In this document: positions 26,682 to 39,440 of the stretch, in pieces
How positions within the stretch are numbered: the stretch's first letter is position 1
Layout: every line of letters starts with the position of its first letter
NCBI GenBank assembly: GCA_014843695.1
Contig: CM026390.1
Location: 96,972,914-97,036,913, forward strand
Length of the DNA stretch: 64,000 nt
Direction: 5' to 3'
DNA from: Archivesica marissinica
Taxonomy: Eukaryota > Mollusca > Bivalvia > Venerida > Vesicomyidae
Translations under genes and position numbers: made by a program
Notes under the pieces: model-generated
Database searches by the model: none
What the model was told of the DNA's origin: nothing
The model's input: the letters and a program-made list of their open reading frames with translations, nothing else

Positions 26682-28060
26682 TTACTAGAAGACATAGAAA
26701 ACGCACACCTACATTATATACTAGAGGACATAGAAAACGCACACCTACATTATATACTAGAGGGCATAGAAAACGCACGCCTACATTATATACTAGAGGG
26801 CATAGAAAACGCACGCCTACATTATATACTAGAGGGCATAGAAAACGCACACCTTCAGTATATACTAGAGGGCATAGAAAACGTGCACCTACATTGTATA
26901 CTAGAGGACATAGAAAACGCACGCCTACATTATATACTAGAGGGCATAGAAAACGCACACCTTCAGTATATACTAGAGGACATAGAAAACGCACACCTAC
27001 ATTATATACTCAGAGGACATAGAAAATGCACATCTACATTATATACTAGAGAACATAGAAAACGCACACCTACATTATATACTAGAGGACATAGAAAACG
27101 CACACCTACATTATATACTAGAGGACATAGAAAACGCACACCTACATTATATACTAGAGGACATAGAAAACGCACACCTACATTATATACTAGAGGACAT
27201 AGAAAACGCACACCTACATTATATACTAGAGGACATAGAAAACGCACACCTACATTATATACTAGAGGACATAGAAAACGCACACCTACATTATATACTA
27301 GAGGACATAGAAAACGCACACCTACATTATATACTAGAGGACATAGAAAACGCACACCTACATTATATACTAGAGGACATAGAAAACGCACACCTACATT
27401 ATATACTAGAGGACATAGAAAACGCACACCTACATTTAATAGAGGACATAGAAAACGCACACCTACATTATATACTAGAGGACATAGAAAACGCACACCT
27501 ACATTATATACTAGAGGACATAGAAAACGCACACCTACATTATATACTAGAGGACATAGAAAACGCACACCTACATTATATACTAGAGGACATAGAAAAC
27601 GCACACCTACATTATATACTAGAGGACATAGAAAACGCACACCTACATTATATACTAGAGGACATAGAAAACGCACACCTACATTATATACTAGAGGACA
27701 TAGAAAACGCACACCTACATTATATACTAGAGGACATAGAAAACGCACACCTACATTATATACTAGAGGACATAGAAAACGCACACCTACATTATATACT
27801 AGAGGACATAGAAAACGCACACCTACATTATATACTAGAGGACATAGAAAACGCACACCTACATTATATACTAGAGGACATAGAAAACGCACACCTACAT
27901 TATATACTAGAGGATATAGAAAACGCGCACCTACATTGTATACTAGAGGACATAGAAAACACACACCTACATTATATACTAGATGATATAGAAAACGTAC
28001 ACCTACATTATATACTAGAGGACATAGAAAACGCACGCCTACATTATATACTAGAGGACA
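26682..28060. repeat. 36-bp minisatellite derived from a MITE terminus
   Basis: About 38 near-identical units share TACTAGAGGACATAGAAAAC and GCACACCTACATTATA. One unit near 27435 is shortened by three bases and one near 27008 has an extra base. The unit matches the first ~36 bp of the MITE at 28118-28337, that is, its terminal inverted repeat plus subterminal bases. The 12-residue periodic ORFs on both strands are artefacts of the 36-bp unit. Confidence 0.95.
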
Positions 28061-28117
28061 TAGTAGTGAGTGTTACTACATCATGTTGCCGTCATCCACA
28101 ACCACATCAGTTCCAAT

Positions 28118-28337
28118 TATACTAGAGGACATAGAAAACGCACACCTACATCATATGCTTATTATTACATGAAAACGAAATACGAAGGATTCCATCAAAG
28201 ATATATCACATCTTTATTACAAAACACAAACTTAACAACTAAAAATATTCCAAAATGTTTAAAACTATGTATTTATATAGTTATTGTTTTTCATGTAAAT
28301 ACACACTTAGTGTGCTTTTTCCATGTCCTCTAGTATA
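28118..28337. mobile_element. MITE, copy A (family TACTAGAGGACAT)
   Basis: The left end reads TATACTAGAGGACATAGAAA and the right end is its inverted form, TTTTTCCATGTCCTCTAGTA. Between them lie about 170 bp with no coding capacity. The interior, reversed, matches the MITE at 46906-47135 over its whole length, for example AACATTTTGGAATATTTTTA and GATGTGATATATCTTTGATG. It is a short non-autonomous DNA transposon. The autonomous superfamily is unknown to me; the flanking TA would suit a TA-target family. Confidence 0.85.
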
Positions 28338-28494
28338 GTTTTCACCCTGACAGTATAATTATTTGTATATAAATAAATGCGATACAGGTCGATTAATCAG
28401 GCCAGTCACTTGTATACTACCATGCTGATGTATATAAACATTGGCGGCTTAAAACACTGATTGAATAATATAAAATATATCGAATTATCACACA

Positions 28495-28535
28495 TGGCAA
28501 GATGGCCGAGTGGTCAAAGCTGTAGGTTACAGAAA
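28495..28535 (+). mobile_element. 5' fragment of a Leu/Ser-type tRNA or tRNA-derived SINE
   Basis: GGCAAGATGGCCGAGTGGTC followed by AAAGCTGTAGGTTA resembles the 5' half of a class II tRNA, including the D-arm and A box. The 3' half and B box are absent. It cannot be a functional tRNA and is more likely a truncated SINE head or tRNA pseudogene. Confidence 0.4.
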
Positions 28536-28839
28536 AATATTTTTATGTTTGATGGTTCAACAATGATTGTTTTGGTTTTCCAATGTTATATATACGAGTG
28601 ACTGTCCTAAATAACCAGACTGTACATCATTTAACGTGTATTTAGAATTGGAGATTATGTTTATATGATCAGTTCACTATGAAGTATTGAATACATAAGT
28701 ATAGACAGGTATGCTCTACTATAGAAATGTCTCCATACACACATTCCATATTGAAATAGAATGTTTAAAGTTACATACTGTAATGATAGGTCACATACAC
28801 ACATACTCTAATCAATTATTGTGTTTGATCGGTAAGTCA

Positions 28840-28990
28840 TCAACGGGGACTGTGCAGCTCAGTGATCTCGGGGTTACGTTGTGGACTACTAAGCCATGCG
28901 ATGTAAAGTCCCGTAGCCGGACCTCAAAAAACGAGGAGGCGAAAAATTGAACGACCTAAGTTCGTTCATCGACTGAGCTAAGCTAATGCG
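28840..28990. mobile_element. Degenerate tRNA-related sequence
   Basis: GGGGACTGTGCAGCTCAGTG, then GACTACTAAGCCATGCGATG and AGTCCCGTAGCCGGACCTC look like a mutated tRNA body. A second stretch read in reverse (TTAGCTCAGTCGATGAACGA) looks like another. I could not fold a full cloverleaf. This is an old SINE or tRNA pseudogene at best. Confidence 0.3.
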
Positions 28991-29160
28991 TAGACCTGGA
29001 GATCCGGGCGCATGCGCCCATGAAATGGTTTGAAATTAAGATGACATTTCCTGCATACTGTTGCATTATAAATCCAATATTTGCTTTCCTTTTTTAGCAC
29101 TTTTCATCATCATTATAAAAAAACACAATATTTCCAAAAAGGTGTGCATATAGTGTCGAC

Positions 29161-29240
29161 ACATGCTTCTACACTAATGTACATGCTTCTACACTAATGT
29201 ACATGCTTCTACACTAATGTACATGCTTCTACACTAATGT
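29161..29240. repeat. Four exact copies of a 20-bp unit
   Basis: ACATGCTTCTACACTAATGT occurs four times in perfect tandem, and a partial copy precedes it. It is short and very homogeneous, so it is probably young. Confidence 0.95.
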
Positions 29241-29530
29241 ATTGGCTTACTTTCCGACTTTGGATTGTACACATAAACCCTACGAAACCACAAACTAGGT
29301 TTGCAGCAGTGATTGTAGCTAGCCATATATGCAAAGTTGTGTCTATGTATACTTTTCACATACAGGTTGTTTGTCATAGAAACCATGTGCTGTCATACAC
29401 AGTTATTTCTGTAAAAATACCATAAATATCATGTCATGTATATGGATGGACATTGGGAGAGTGTCCTGAATAGTGTACAATGTTAACATGCTTCCATGCT
29501 TCCATGCTTCCATGCTTTCCAGACATGCAC

Positions 29531-29880
29531 TCAACTTTATTCTTATATAAATACATATCACATATTACTTTATTTTCATATAAATACATATCACAGATTA
29601 CTTTATTCTCATATAAATACATATCACAGATTACTTTATTCTCATCTAAATACATATCACAGATTACTTTATTCTCATCTAAATACATATCACAGATTAC
29701 TTTATCCTCATATAAATACATATCACAGATTACTTTATTCTCATATAAATACATATCACAGATTACTTTATCCTCATATAAATACATATCACAGATTACT
29801 TTATTCTCATCTAAATACATATCACAGATTACTTTATTCCCATATAAATACATATCTCAGATTACTTTAGTCGCATTTAA
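29531..29880. repeat. 33-bp minisatellite, about 11 units
   Basis: Units share ATAAATACATATCACAGATT and ACTTTATTCTCAT with A/C changes (CATATAAAT or CATCTAAAT). Frames of 11-residue period on both strands come from the 33-bp length. A (CTTCCATG) triplication lies just before, at about 29490. Confidence 0.95.
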
Positions 29881-31082
29881 TGTTGATACATATATGGAAT
29901 CAAGTACATGTATATTTCATTTATTATTTTAGATTAAGAAGTCTGGTCGTTACGGTCTCACAACTATTTCCCGTCTCAATTCATTTGACAAACAATGACA
30001 TTTTACGTCGTTTCCGTCACCGTTTTATTACTTGCTCGATATCAAAGTTGAAAAATTACCTCACATGGAAGCGATATTGATAAACCTGGAAGAAATCAAT
30101 CGCTTTCACATAAACCATGTTATCAACTGAAGTTATGTAGAAGAGTTGATAAAAGCTCTCCGGGTATCCAGTGATTAACCCTTAGTTACCGGTGCCGCTA
30201 ATTTATCTCAATATAAACTAATTTGGCGAAATCTGCGCCACTTCTATTCTAGTTGACTGATGGATTTAATCTAGCGGACTATCTGTATGTGAGGGGCCAC
30301 CAATGCATGTTCTACTTTCTTATAGAATATATTAGAAACGCTACAACCACTCAATACATTTTTCTATATAATTGCGCCGGATTTACGTTACAAATAGGTA
30401 ACCACTTTTGAAATGTGAATCGCTTTCTTTGACAGTGTGTTTTTTCACATAATACGAGGAAGAGATGAATGTGAACAGGTCGCCTGACATATCGAATTCT
30501 TCTTTTGGTCGCCATGGAATACGAGATGATAGATAAAGAACAATTACAAAACAATGAAAAGGTTTTATAGAATAATTGAACCTATTGCTTATAGTTCTTT
30601 ATGAAATAAGGATGAGCGTGCGCAATAAATCTTGGAGTAAAACTTGGAATAAAACTTGGATTCGGCCCCAAAGAATGGGGATGCGGGTAAGTTAGTGTTC
30701 GACATTCGAGATGCGAGTAGCTTTTCCAACATGTTTCTCGTCAGCTACCCGTAATAAGCATATGTAAAATATTGTCATAATGCCATGTCCGTTTAAAGAA
30801 TCCGAATAGAACAGAACAGAATTTATTTTATTTGTGAAAAGACACATGTTACATATAATAACAATTATAGTAACAACATGTGAACGAATAATTCACAGCG
30901 GAAAAAGGGTCCATTCACAGAAGCGCACAGGAACAGCACACCGGAGAACAAGCCAGTGCCCGGTCAGCATATTGACCCAATATACTTGTCCGCGCACCCC
31001 TCAACCAACCATATGTGCACCGTGCGCCCTGCAAATGGACACAATTTCAGTTGAGAACACATAAACAAATAACAATATTTAG
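29881..31082. other. Unique DNA without a supported gene
   Basis: An acceptor-like TTATTATTTTAG at about 29931 precedes a short open stretch (to 30080), but no matching donor or recognisable peptide follows. At 30810 an AGAACAGAACAGAATTTATT motif resembles a LINE or SINE tail but is too short to classify. I call nothing here. Confidence 0.4.
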
Positions 31083-31257
31083 AAATGTAAGGTAAGACAG
31101 TAAGATCGTGAACAGCAAAGTTAGTAACATATTTGTTTAAAAAATGTATGCCTCTAATAATTATTATTTATAACTTTTAATCAGTGTACAACTTCATATG
31201 TTATAAGTACATATGTCAGCAATTCACGATCTTACTCTCTTTATTTACTTTACATTT
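31083..31257. mobile_element. Short inverted-repeat (MITE-like) element
   Basis: 31083-31112 contains AGTAAGATCGTGAA, whose exact complement lies in 31223-31238. Outside that, AAATGTAAGGTAAG pairs imperfectly with ...TTTACTTTACATTT. The interior is non-coding and AT-rich. A mobile origin is an inference from the structure. Confidence 0.45.
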
Positions 31258-31365
31258 GTACATATTTTTGTAATAGATCATAAGGACATGGCATTATGAA
31301 ACTATTTTAAATAGGCTTATTACTGGTAGCTGGACTAGGATGTAATCCCTATTTAATATTAAAAA

Positions 31366-31935
<570 letters not shown>

Positions 31936-32565
31936 ATTGCAGTACAATAATACATCATGTTAAAATACCACGGAGTATTTGCAAATAAGCTTGTGTATAT
32001 GAACGGGGGGGGGGGGCACTCCTGGTCTATTGAATACTTTAAATCAAGTAAACTTGGTCACTGCAAGAAAGGCTGCTGATCATAAGCATATATGTCATGC
32101 AGACTGAACTTTCATCAGATTTCACGTTGTTTTTTACGAGTTTGTATGACCTAACAAACCTTCAGTAATTATGTTTAAAACAGGTGATATACTATTTGTA
32201 CATTAGATCAGTTTTATGAAAGGAATATCAACTTTCAATTGAAGAAATCAATTTCAATATTTAATTCGAGTATCAAAATATATTTCAAATATTAACCCGA
32301 GACATTTATCGTTCTGTTTGGGTGATTTATAATTATGAAAAGATTGTACTGTGTATATCAAAACACATGAAAAGCTTTACGTATGCTGCAACGAGCAGTT
32401 GATACAAGAGTTGTATATAGCATTGACAGGAGTTTACTAAATTAAATATAACTTTTGAAAAATTCCATAGAGAGATTATCGTCGTTGAAAAACAAATTGG
32501 AGTACGCTGTATACAATTATAACTTAACAGGTGATCAGAAAGACTTGTCAGATGTCATACATAAT
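31936..32565. other. Unique AT-rich DNA with a 12-G run
   Basis: A run of twelve G occurs at 32005-32016. The rest is AT-rich with no ORF or repeat that I can support. Confidence 0.5.
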
Positions 32566-33184
32566 AGTTGCTAGAACATTCCGTATAGATAGCTCACAAC
32601 CAGTATAGTTTACCATTTATTAAGGTTGAAGGAACATTCCGTATAGATAGCTCACCACCAGTATAGTTTATCATTTATTAAGGTTGAATGAACATTCCGT
32701 ATAGATAGCTCACCACCAGTATAGTTTACCATTTATTAAGGTTGAATGAACATTCCGTATAGATAGCTCACCATCAGTATAGTTTACCATTTATTAAGGT
32801 TGAATGAACATTCCGTATAGATAGCTCACCACCAGTATAGTTTACCATTTATTAAGGTTGAAGGAACATTCCGTATAGATAGCTCACCACCAGTATAGTT
32901 TACCATTTATTAAGGTTGAATGAACATTCCGTATAGATAGCTCACCATCAGTATAGTTTACCATTTATTAAGGTTGAAGGAACATTCCGTATAGATAGCT
33001 CACCACCAGTATAGTTTACCATTTATTAAGGTTGAATGAACATTCCGTATAGATAGACCACCAGTATAGTTTACCATTTATTAAGGTTGAAGGAACATTC
33101 CGTATAGATAGCTCACCATCAGTATAGTTTACCATTTATTAAGGTTGAATGAACATTCCGTATAGATAGCTCACCATCAGTATA
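32566..33184. repeat. 58-bp minisatellite, about 10.5 units
   Basis: Units share GAACATTCCGTATAGATAGC and CAGTATAGTTTACCATTTAT. Two unit types (CACCACCAG and CACCATCAG) alternate irregularly. The unit at about 33050 has lost four bases. Confidence 0.95.
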
Positions 33185-33185
33185 A

Positions 33186-33300
33186 CTTTCTCCGCCAAAT
33201 ATACTTGTTTCTCCGCCAACTATACTTGTTTCTCCGCTAAATATACTTGTTTCTCCGCCAAATACACTTGTTTCTCCGCCAAATGTATGTGCTTCTCTGC
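33186..33300. repeat. 21-bp repeat, about 5 units
   Basis: TTTCTCCGCCAAATATACTTG recurs with increasing divergence rightward. It begins directly where the 58-bp array ends, at CAGTATAACTTTCTCC. Confidence 0.9.
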
Positions 33301-34377
33301 TAACATAAACAGTCAGTGTAATTCCATGTATTAGTGTCTGTTATAAAGACCGTATACAGCATTATTAGAAATAGACCAATTCTCATGAATATATATCATA
33401 CTATACAAATAATTATGAACGTAATTAATTAACATATTCAACATATAACCCCATTATGTTACACCATCATCCGAATTACCAGGGCATTCAGGAACTAAAT
33501 ATTACCACCATATTCCTCTATATGTGTGAATCAAGTTGGTGATATAATGTGGATAGTTGCTATGTCAAATGGTCGTTTGGTGGATTTTAATATATGTTTA
33601 TCATCCAATAGATTTTTCTTAAATGAGATGCACATTCGATTGGTGAAGCGGCTATGGCGTCAACACTCCCATGGACAAGCTGTTTATAGGAAAGTGGGCC
33701 ATCGCTGCTCCTTTGCTAGTATATTCATAATTGACAAAAAGTCGCGTGTTGACATACACAGATCCACAATACCACTCATCTCTTTGTTTGTTGTATCGTT
33801 CAATTACTGATCATCACTTTGTCTCGTGTTTGTGATAGTTAGAGTATCAGCAAACACTGATATATTAACAGACAACAAAATGAAAAGGAAAACAGTATTG
33901 GAATCATTGAGAAATGGCTAGCACGTATACTTTCAGTCTAATTGCTATTATTTTCTTCCCCACTGACTTGAATCATTATCAATTATCAGAAAGGAAACTA
34001 AATGACCCGCATATAAGACATATTCATGTTCCATATAATTGATTATTGTTCGTTCCTCTATCTGATATTATGAAATCGAACACACAACCGTGCTAGATTG
34101 ACATATGAAGCCTTCACTTAAGCCAATTAAATACTGAACAGTAATTTAATCAATTAAACCAACAAAGGCCGCGTACAGTTTATATAATCGTCGGACATTT
34201 CGAGGGCACCTCTGACATGAATATATGTAATTATTGAAGCAAGGATCGATCATACACTTTACTCCGTTCTCATGTCTATACCAAAACGTTTCAAAATACA
34301 GAATAAGTTATATTCATATGAACTTCATTATTGCAAGAAACATTTATAAACATTACGTCTAACTTGTGTGTGTTTTA
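33301..34377. other. Unique DNA; one unsupported 94-codon frame
   Basis: The frame at 33526-33810 (starting MNQVGDIMWIVAMSNG) has no recognisable domain, and I saw no convincing splice sites around it. I leave it unannotated. Otherwise nothing is seen. Confidence 0.4.
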
Positions 34378-34712
34378 CGTTTATTTATCGTCGTTACCGG
34401 TTGCCCATATGAGCGCAGCCTTCTGTAGAGATTAGCCATTTTAGATTTTTGGAGGATAGTGTAATGATACAGACAGAGACCCATTCCAGAGTATCCTATG
34501 GTTCTTTTACATGTACGGTGTACAGCACTGACACGAGACCTCGGTTTAAAGTCCCATCTGAAAGTCTGTTAATTTTATTAGGGTCAGACATATGGTTCGC
34601 CAGCGGCGAGGGTAAATAAGCTCAATCATCATCACCAGGGTCAGACGGGGGATCGAACCTGCGATCCCTGGATTATCAGTCCAACGTGTTACCACTGGAC
34701 TACAGATCCGTT
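34378..34712 (-). mobile_element. SINE family A with a 57-bp internal insertion
   Basis: On the minus strand: tRNA-like head CGGATCTGTAGTCCAGTGGT with B box GGTTCGATCCC, then GGGTCAGAC-type sequence. A conserved centre follows (GGGACTTTAAACCGAGGTCT and TGTAAAAGAACC) and a tail ending GACGATAAATAAACG. Compared with the copies at 45.8 and 59.5 kb, the GGGTCAGAC motif is present twice (34581 and 34638) around 48 extra bases. Confidence 0.8.
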
Positions 34713-36199
34713 AACACGCTTTTATTAGTCTCCAAACGATGACGCTTTTAAAATAAATCATGTGCATAGTATGATAATGAAAAACAAAATGTCAGCAACA
34801 CCTTAACACATATAGACTACAGATCCTTATTGGTCAGATGTTTGGATATCGGCATATGAAAAAATGGGCAATATGATTTGATCATATACGATAATAATAG
34901 AAATAGATATCGTTTACCCCACACTTAAATGCATCAATATTTAGCATATGTCAAACGTTTTAATTTTTCTTTTATTGAACTAAATATCAACTGTTTTTCG
35001 GCTAATGAATATAACTTATACAATAGTAAAACGATGTCGAACCGAATTTAGAATGCCAAACATTTGATATAACTTCACTCTTCAAACAAGTGTTTAGAAC
35101 TTTAAACTGATAAAACTGCGAATCTTGCAAAATAGACTACCGATGTCTTTATGATAGCAATATAGTTATGCTGTATTTGTTCTATATTGACTTTACGTGA
35201 ATGCTTCCGATAGGCCACTGATTGATTGGCCATGGTATGTATGTGATATTACATAATAGCTGAGATAACATAGTTGCCAGGGATTGCATGGCTACTATGG
35301 GATTAGCTTCATCAGAGCAATACATCATTGTCACCATATGTTGATTTATCCGTCAATAGAATTAAATTATTGTGAAATCATTGGTAACAGTACTGCAGCA
35401 ACTAGCCAATAACTAGCATATTTCAGGGGGGGGGGGTGTACCGACACCCACATTACCAAGGTTTGAATATACCAAGTTGTTCGTTAGGGGTCTCTAATAT
35501 ATGGAACTGCATGTTGCAGTTGCCAAAGCCGTGGTGCAACATTTTTATTGCACGTTTTCTACACCCATCTATTTCCATTTTTGGTTAAAATTCTAAATTA
35601 CCATATAGCATGTAAATTGGTATTAATGTTAGTTTGTATTCAGTAATTAATGAAATTATCATATTATATAGTACAATTATGTATCATATAAACATAAACA
35701 ATGCAAATATTTATGATTTTATATTTGAAAAATCGAACATAATAGGATTACTGCAGTTCTATAATAGGACATCGTGATACTATAATAGTTATCTTATATA
35801 AAGATGGGCAGTGCACTTACAGGTAACGTTAAAGTATAAAGTCTACACATCACCACACTGGCATGAATAATCAAGTTGAATTGAAGGAGAGGACAACCAT
35901 AAGCTGTATAGCTTTCTGTCCAATTCCTTATTTCAATTGATGTAAATAAGCATGTACATGATAGACAATACATATGCTTGAACCAAGTTGAATTAGAATC
36001 CGTCCACTAAACCTGAGCATCTATTATTCTGTTTTCGTACAACACTACAACAAAACATCTAATTATTATTTGTTTATTAAGTGATATTCTACGGTGTGGT
36101 ACTATTGATCGATATCGATATGATCGATGGTCATAGTATTGGACAAAACGAGTACATTAGTTTCATGCTATACCAGAGAATATGATCTTATGCTTTCAG
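34713..36199. other. Unique AT-rich DNA, probable intron 1 end
   Basis: There is an 11-G run at 35426-35436. No other repeat or ORF is convincing. The stretch ends in TTATGCTTTCAG, the acceptor chosen for the coiled-coil exon. Confidence 0.4.
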
Positions 36200-37637
36200 A
36201 TGCGCCCAGTCTTGGATTATCGAATGCCGACACTCGCCAACAGAGGTCCGTTTCTTCTTCCTATCGAAGACATCACCGCAAAATCCAAGTCTCGTCTTCA
36301 GCATCTGGAGACTCACCCACCTTCCAATCTAAAAGATGTACGACACGCGCTTGTCATGGAAATAAAAGTAATTCAGAAGAAGCTAACGCGATTGGAACGA
36401 GCGTACTATGGCGTTGGAAAATCATTAAATCATGACGTAAAAAAATATTCAACACCATTAAAGATTCTAGTACGAATGCTGGGTTACTTTGAATTACCAT
36501 CTGTGAAGGCAGTTGAAGCAGCTTTGAGGTACGGGTCTGACCCTAAGCGGTATAAGGGGGACCCCGAAAATGTACATCTTCTCAAGGAAGTTTATAGCAA
36601 AGTTCAAACATTTGTCCCACACAAGTTTACCGATGTTTCAGAACTCTGTGTGAAAATGCTCGATCTCCTGGAAAAATACTGCATAAGCTTTTACGAACCA
36701 GACGGTGAAATTGAAGTAGAAACAGCTTTGCACTACGAGACACAAATTCGGGCATGGAAACGCGGGATCCGAGAGACATTAGAGAAAGTACACACGTTGG
36801 TGTTACATTTTAAGAATAGAGGAATTCATTATACTATGTTTTGTTCAACGGTGGCCACATTTTGTCAGAGGAACGAGTGTGAATTAGTCCCATTTTTGAT
36901 GCTGTTTGCGGAGGCTTGCACCAATGTACGAACTGTCTTGTCCATAATGACACAGTGGTTGAAGTCTGACGAAAATTACAGCGTTTTTCTTCAAACTGAT
37001 GTTACTGATCTTGAACGACAAAAAGAAGAGCAAACGAAGGCAATGCGAGAGGCGAGGGAACATTACCATTCTGTGGTGTTTAAAGTAAACCAAGTAGATA
37101 CGGAATATGCCAAGCTATTGAACGAACTTGAACACCTACACGAAAAAGAAGACTCTAATGAAATAGAGGAAACATTTCTGATAAACAAGTGTAATGAACT
37201 AGAAATGGACATGGAATTTAAGGAAAGTCGTAGGGAAGACATGAAGCATAAACCGCTAGATTCAGATATAGAATCTCTAGCAATAACTTGGGACAATCTC
37301 AATGAAGAGATCAGGTTTCTCAAGGTTAACTTACCAGGAGTGAAGCGACAACTAGCAATCGTTAAACAAAGACGAGAATGGATGTACGAGCGAAGACATA
37401 TATTAGGAAAGACGGAAAAAGTGATTGAACATTTAACAAAAGATGCTAAGGTAGCTGAAATAGAGAAACGCAAAAGAGAAGCGGAATTAGAGACAATTGA
37501 GAAAACACTGGAAGTTTCCAGAAGGCTGCTTTTACATAAGACGAGCAACGATTCAGTAGCGAAAATATTCTATGACCTACCAATCACTACAAGAAACCAC
37601 AAGGCAAGACTACCGAGCATTTCAAATGGAACAGACG
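36200..37637 (+). CDS. Coiled-coil exon of a death-domain protein
   Basis: The exon codes for 479 residues plus one base, between acceptor TTATGCTTTCAG and donor ACG|GTAACT (phase 1). I chose the acceptor at 36198-36199 because it is phase 0 and fits the exon at 21127. Without an upstream exon, the ATG at 36182 or 36200 would serve as start. Residues 1-60 are basic. About 60-265 are predominantly helical, with several Cys and the segment LKILVRMLGYFELPS. About 266-448 are heptad-rich and strongly charged, a long coiled coil. The last 30 residues are a polar linker. Codon use is mixed and no repeat underlies it, so this is a real gene. No known family came to mind for this part; the partner exon gives the function. 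An unspliced frame runs on to 37801 with an ordinary-looking but unsupported tail. Confidence 0.8.
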
Positions 37638-37939
37638 GTAACTACCACAATCTTTATATATTACTATTCATCTTTTGTAGATCCAAAGACGTCTTTAAGC
37701 GTTCATACTGTTCAATTATGTATTGCATGTATCCACTATGTAGTGTATGCCACCGAACCGCGAACACTGACATTCTGGAAGTAATACTCCATAGAACTTG
37801 ATAACATCCAACACTAAACATATATTTAGAAAACTACACTGCATGTGTCTAACAGCACATACTCATTCCATCCACTGTCGTTCTGTGGAACAAACTGCCA
37901 ACAACTGCTGTGAATCAGTGGACTCTGGAAGGCTTGCAG

Positions 37940-38282
37940 TCGGTTCTGGTGAATTCTACAATTACATAGACCTCTGGTTCTGGTGAATTCTACAATTACA
38001 TAAACCTCTGGTTCTGGTGAATTCTACAATTACATAGACCTCTGGTTCTGGTGAATTCTACAATTACACAGACCTCTGGTTCTGGTGAATTCTACAATTA
38101 CATAAACCTCTGGTTCTGGTGAATTCTACAATTATATAGACCTCTGGTTCTGGTGAATTCTACAATTACATATACCTCTGGTTCTGGTGAATTCTACAAT
38201 TACATAAACCTCTGGTTCTGGTGAATTCTATAATTACATAAACCTCTGGTTCTGGTGAATTCTACAATTAAATAGACCGCTA
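37940..38282. repeat. 34-bp minisatellite in the intron, about 10 units
   Basis: Units share GGTTCTGGTGAATTCTACAA and TTACATAGACCTCT, with TAGAC/TAAAC alternation. Each unit carries a GAATTC site. Confidence 0.95.
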
Positions 38283-38641
38283 GATTTTATCTTCATTTAA
38301 TCACATGTAAAAAGACGGACTATGCTATGTAACCTGATTGTTGCCTCATCCACTGTATTGTAACACTATTGCGAGTGGTGTGCAATATCTGAAGATGATT
38401 GTTTATGATGAACGGCTGAAGGTTATTAATTGTTATTGGACTGATTTCAAAATAATAATATACACATTATATGCTGGTGCATTGCTATGATTATTATAAG
38501 TACGGGATTTCCAGCTGCCAAAATGGTACACCTCATTCTGTAGCTACTAACTCATTCAGTATCTACTAAGATTATTCTAGACAAGTATCTTCACATATTA
38601 AGCTATAAGTATATGTTTGTTAGAAAATAATTAAAATACAT

Positions 38642-39398
38642 TTGGAAACTATTCATAGAGTAAATGCAATCTCTTTAATAAGTGCGGAAACTATTAATAG
38701 AGTAAATGCAATCTCTTTAATAAGTGCGGAAACTATTAATAGAGATATTGTACTATCTTTAATAAGTGTGGAAATTATTCGTAGATATACTGTAATCTCT
38801 TTAATAATTGTGGAAACTATTCATAGAGTAAATGCAATCTCTTTAATAAGTGCGGAAACTATTCATAGAGTAAATGCAATCTCTTTAATAAGTGCGGAAA
38901 CTATTCATAGAGTAAATGCAATCTCTTTAATAAGTGCGGAAACTATTCATAGAGTAAATGCAATCTCTTTAATAAGTGCGGAAACTATTAATAGAGATAT
39001 TGTACTATCTTTAATAAGTGTGGAAATTATTCGTAGATATACTGTAACCTCTTTAATAATTGTGGAAACTATTCATAGAGATAATAAAATCTCTTTAATA
39101 AGTGTGGAAACTATTCATAGCGATAATATAATCTCTTTAATAAGTGTGGAAACTATTCATAGAGATAATGTAAACTCTTTAATAAGTGTGGAAACTATTC
39201 GTAGAGATAATATAATCTCTTTAATAAGTGCGGAAACTATTCATAGAGATAATATAAACTCTTTAATAAGTGTGGAAACTATTCGTAGAGATAATGTAAT
39301 CTCTTTAATAAGTGTGGAAACTATTCGTAGAGATAATGTAATCTCTTTAATAAGTGTGGAAACTATTCGTAGAGATAATGTAATCTCTTTAATAAGAG
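38642..39398. repeat. 42-bp minisatellite in the intron, about 18 units
   Basis: Units share GGAAACTATTCATAGAG and TCTCTTTAATAAGTG. The left half is mostly of GTAAATGCAA type, the right half of GATAATGTAA type. A divergent pair (AGATATTGTACTATC then AGATATACTGTAA) occurs twice, at about 38740 and 38990. The unit is open in the same frame as the exon that follows, giving 14-residue repeats that run into the death domain if unspliced. Confidence 0.95.
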
Positions 39399-39440
39399 TT
39401 TTGCCAGTATCTGGGACACTAACTATACTACTTATTACAG

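Larger units (their letters stand above)
28338..29160. other. Mostly unique DNA with two tRNA-like scraps
   Basis: Apart from the fragments at 28495 and 28840 I see no gene. The 79-codon frame across 28711-28950 overlaps the tRNA-like scrap and has no splice or homology support. Confidence 0.4.
37638..39440. other. Intron between coiled-coil and death-domain exons
   Basis: It starts GTAACT and ends TACTTATTACAG. Donor and acceptor are both phase 1 and join a split Gly codon (G + GA). It carries two minisatellites (37940-38282 and 38642-39398), with about 360 bp of unique AT-rich DNA between them and 300 bp of non-repeat sequence after the donor. The assignment is from splice signals and phase only. 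Confidence 0.65.

Noticed and set aside
33526..33810. 94-codon ORF
   Set aside because: No recognised domain, splice context or codon support; expected by chance in this length of DNA.
37638..37680. A 43-bp mini-intron leading to the frame ending at 37784
   Set aside because: Very short for this kind of genome, and the frame ends without a domain. The phase-1 join to the death-domain exon at 39441 is better supported.
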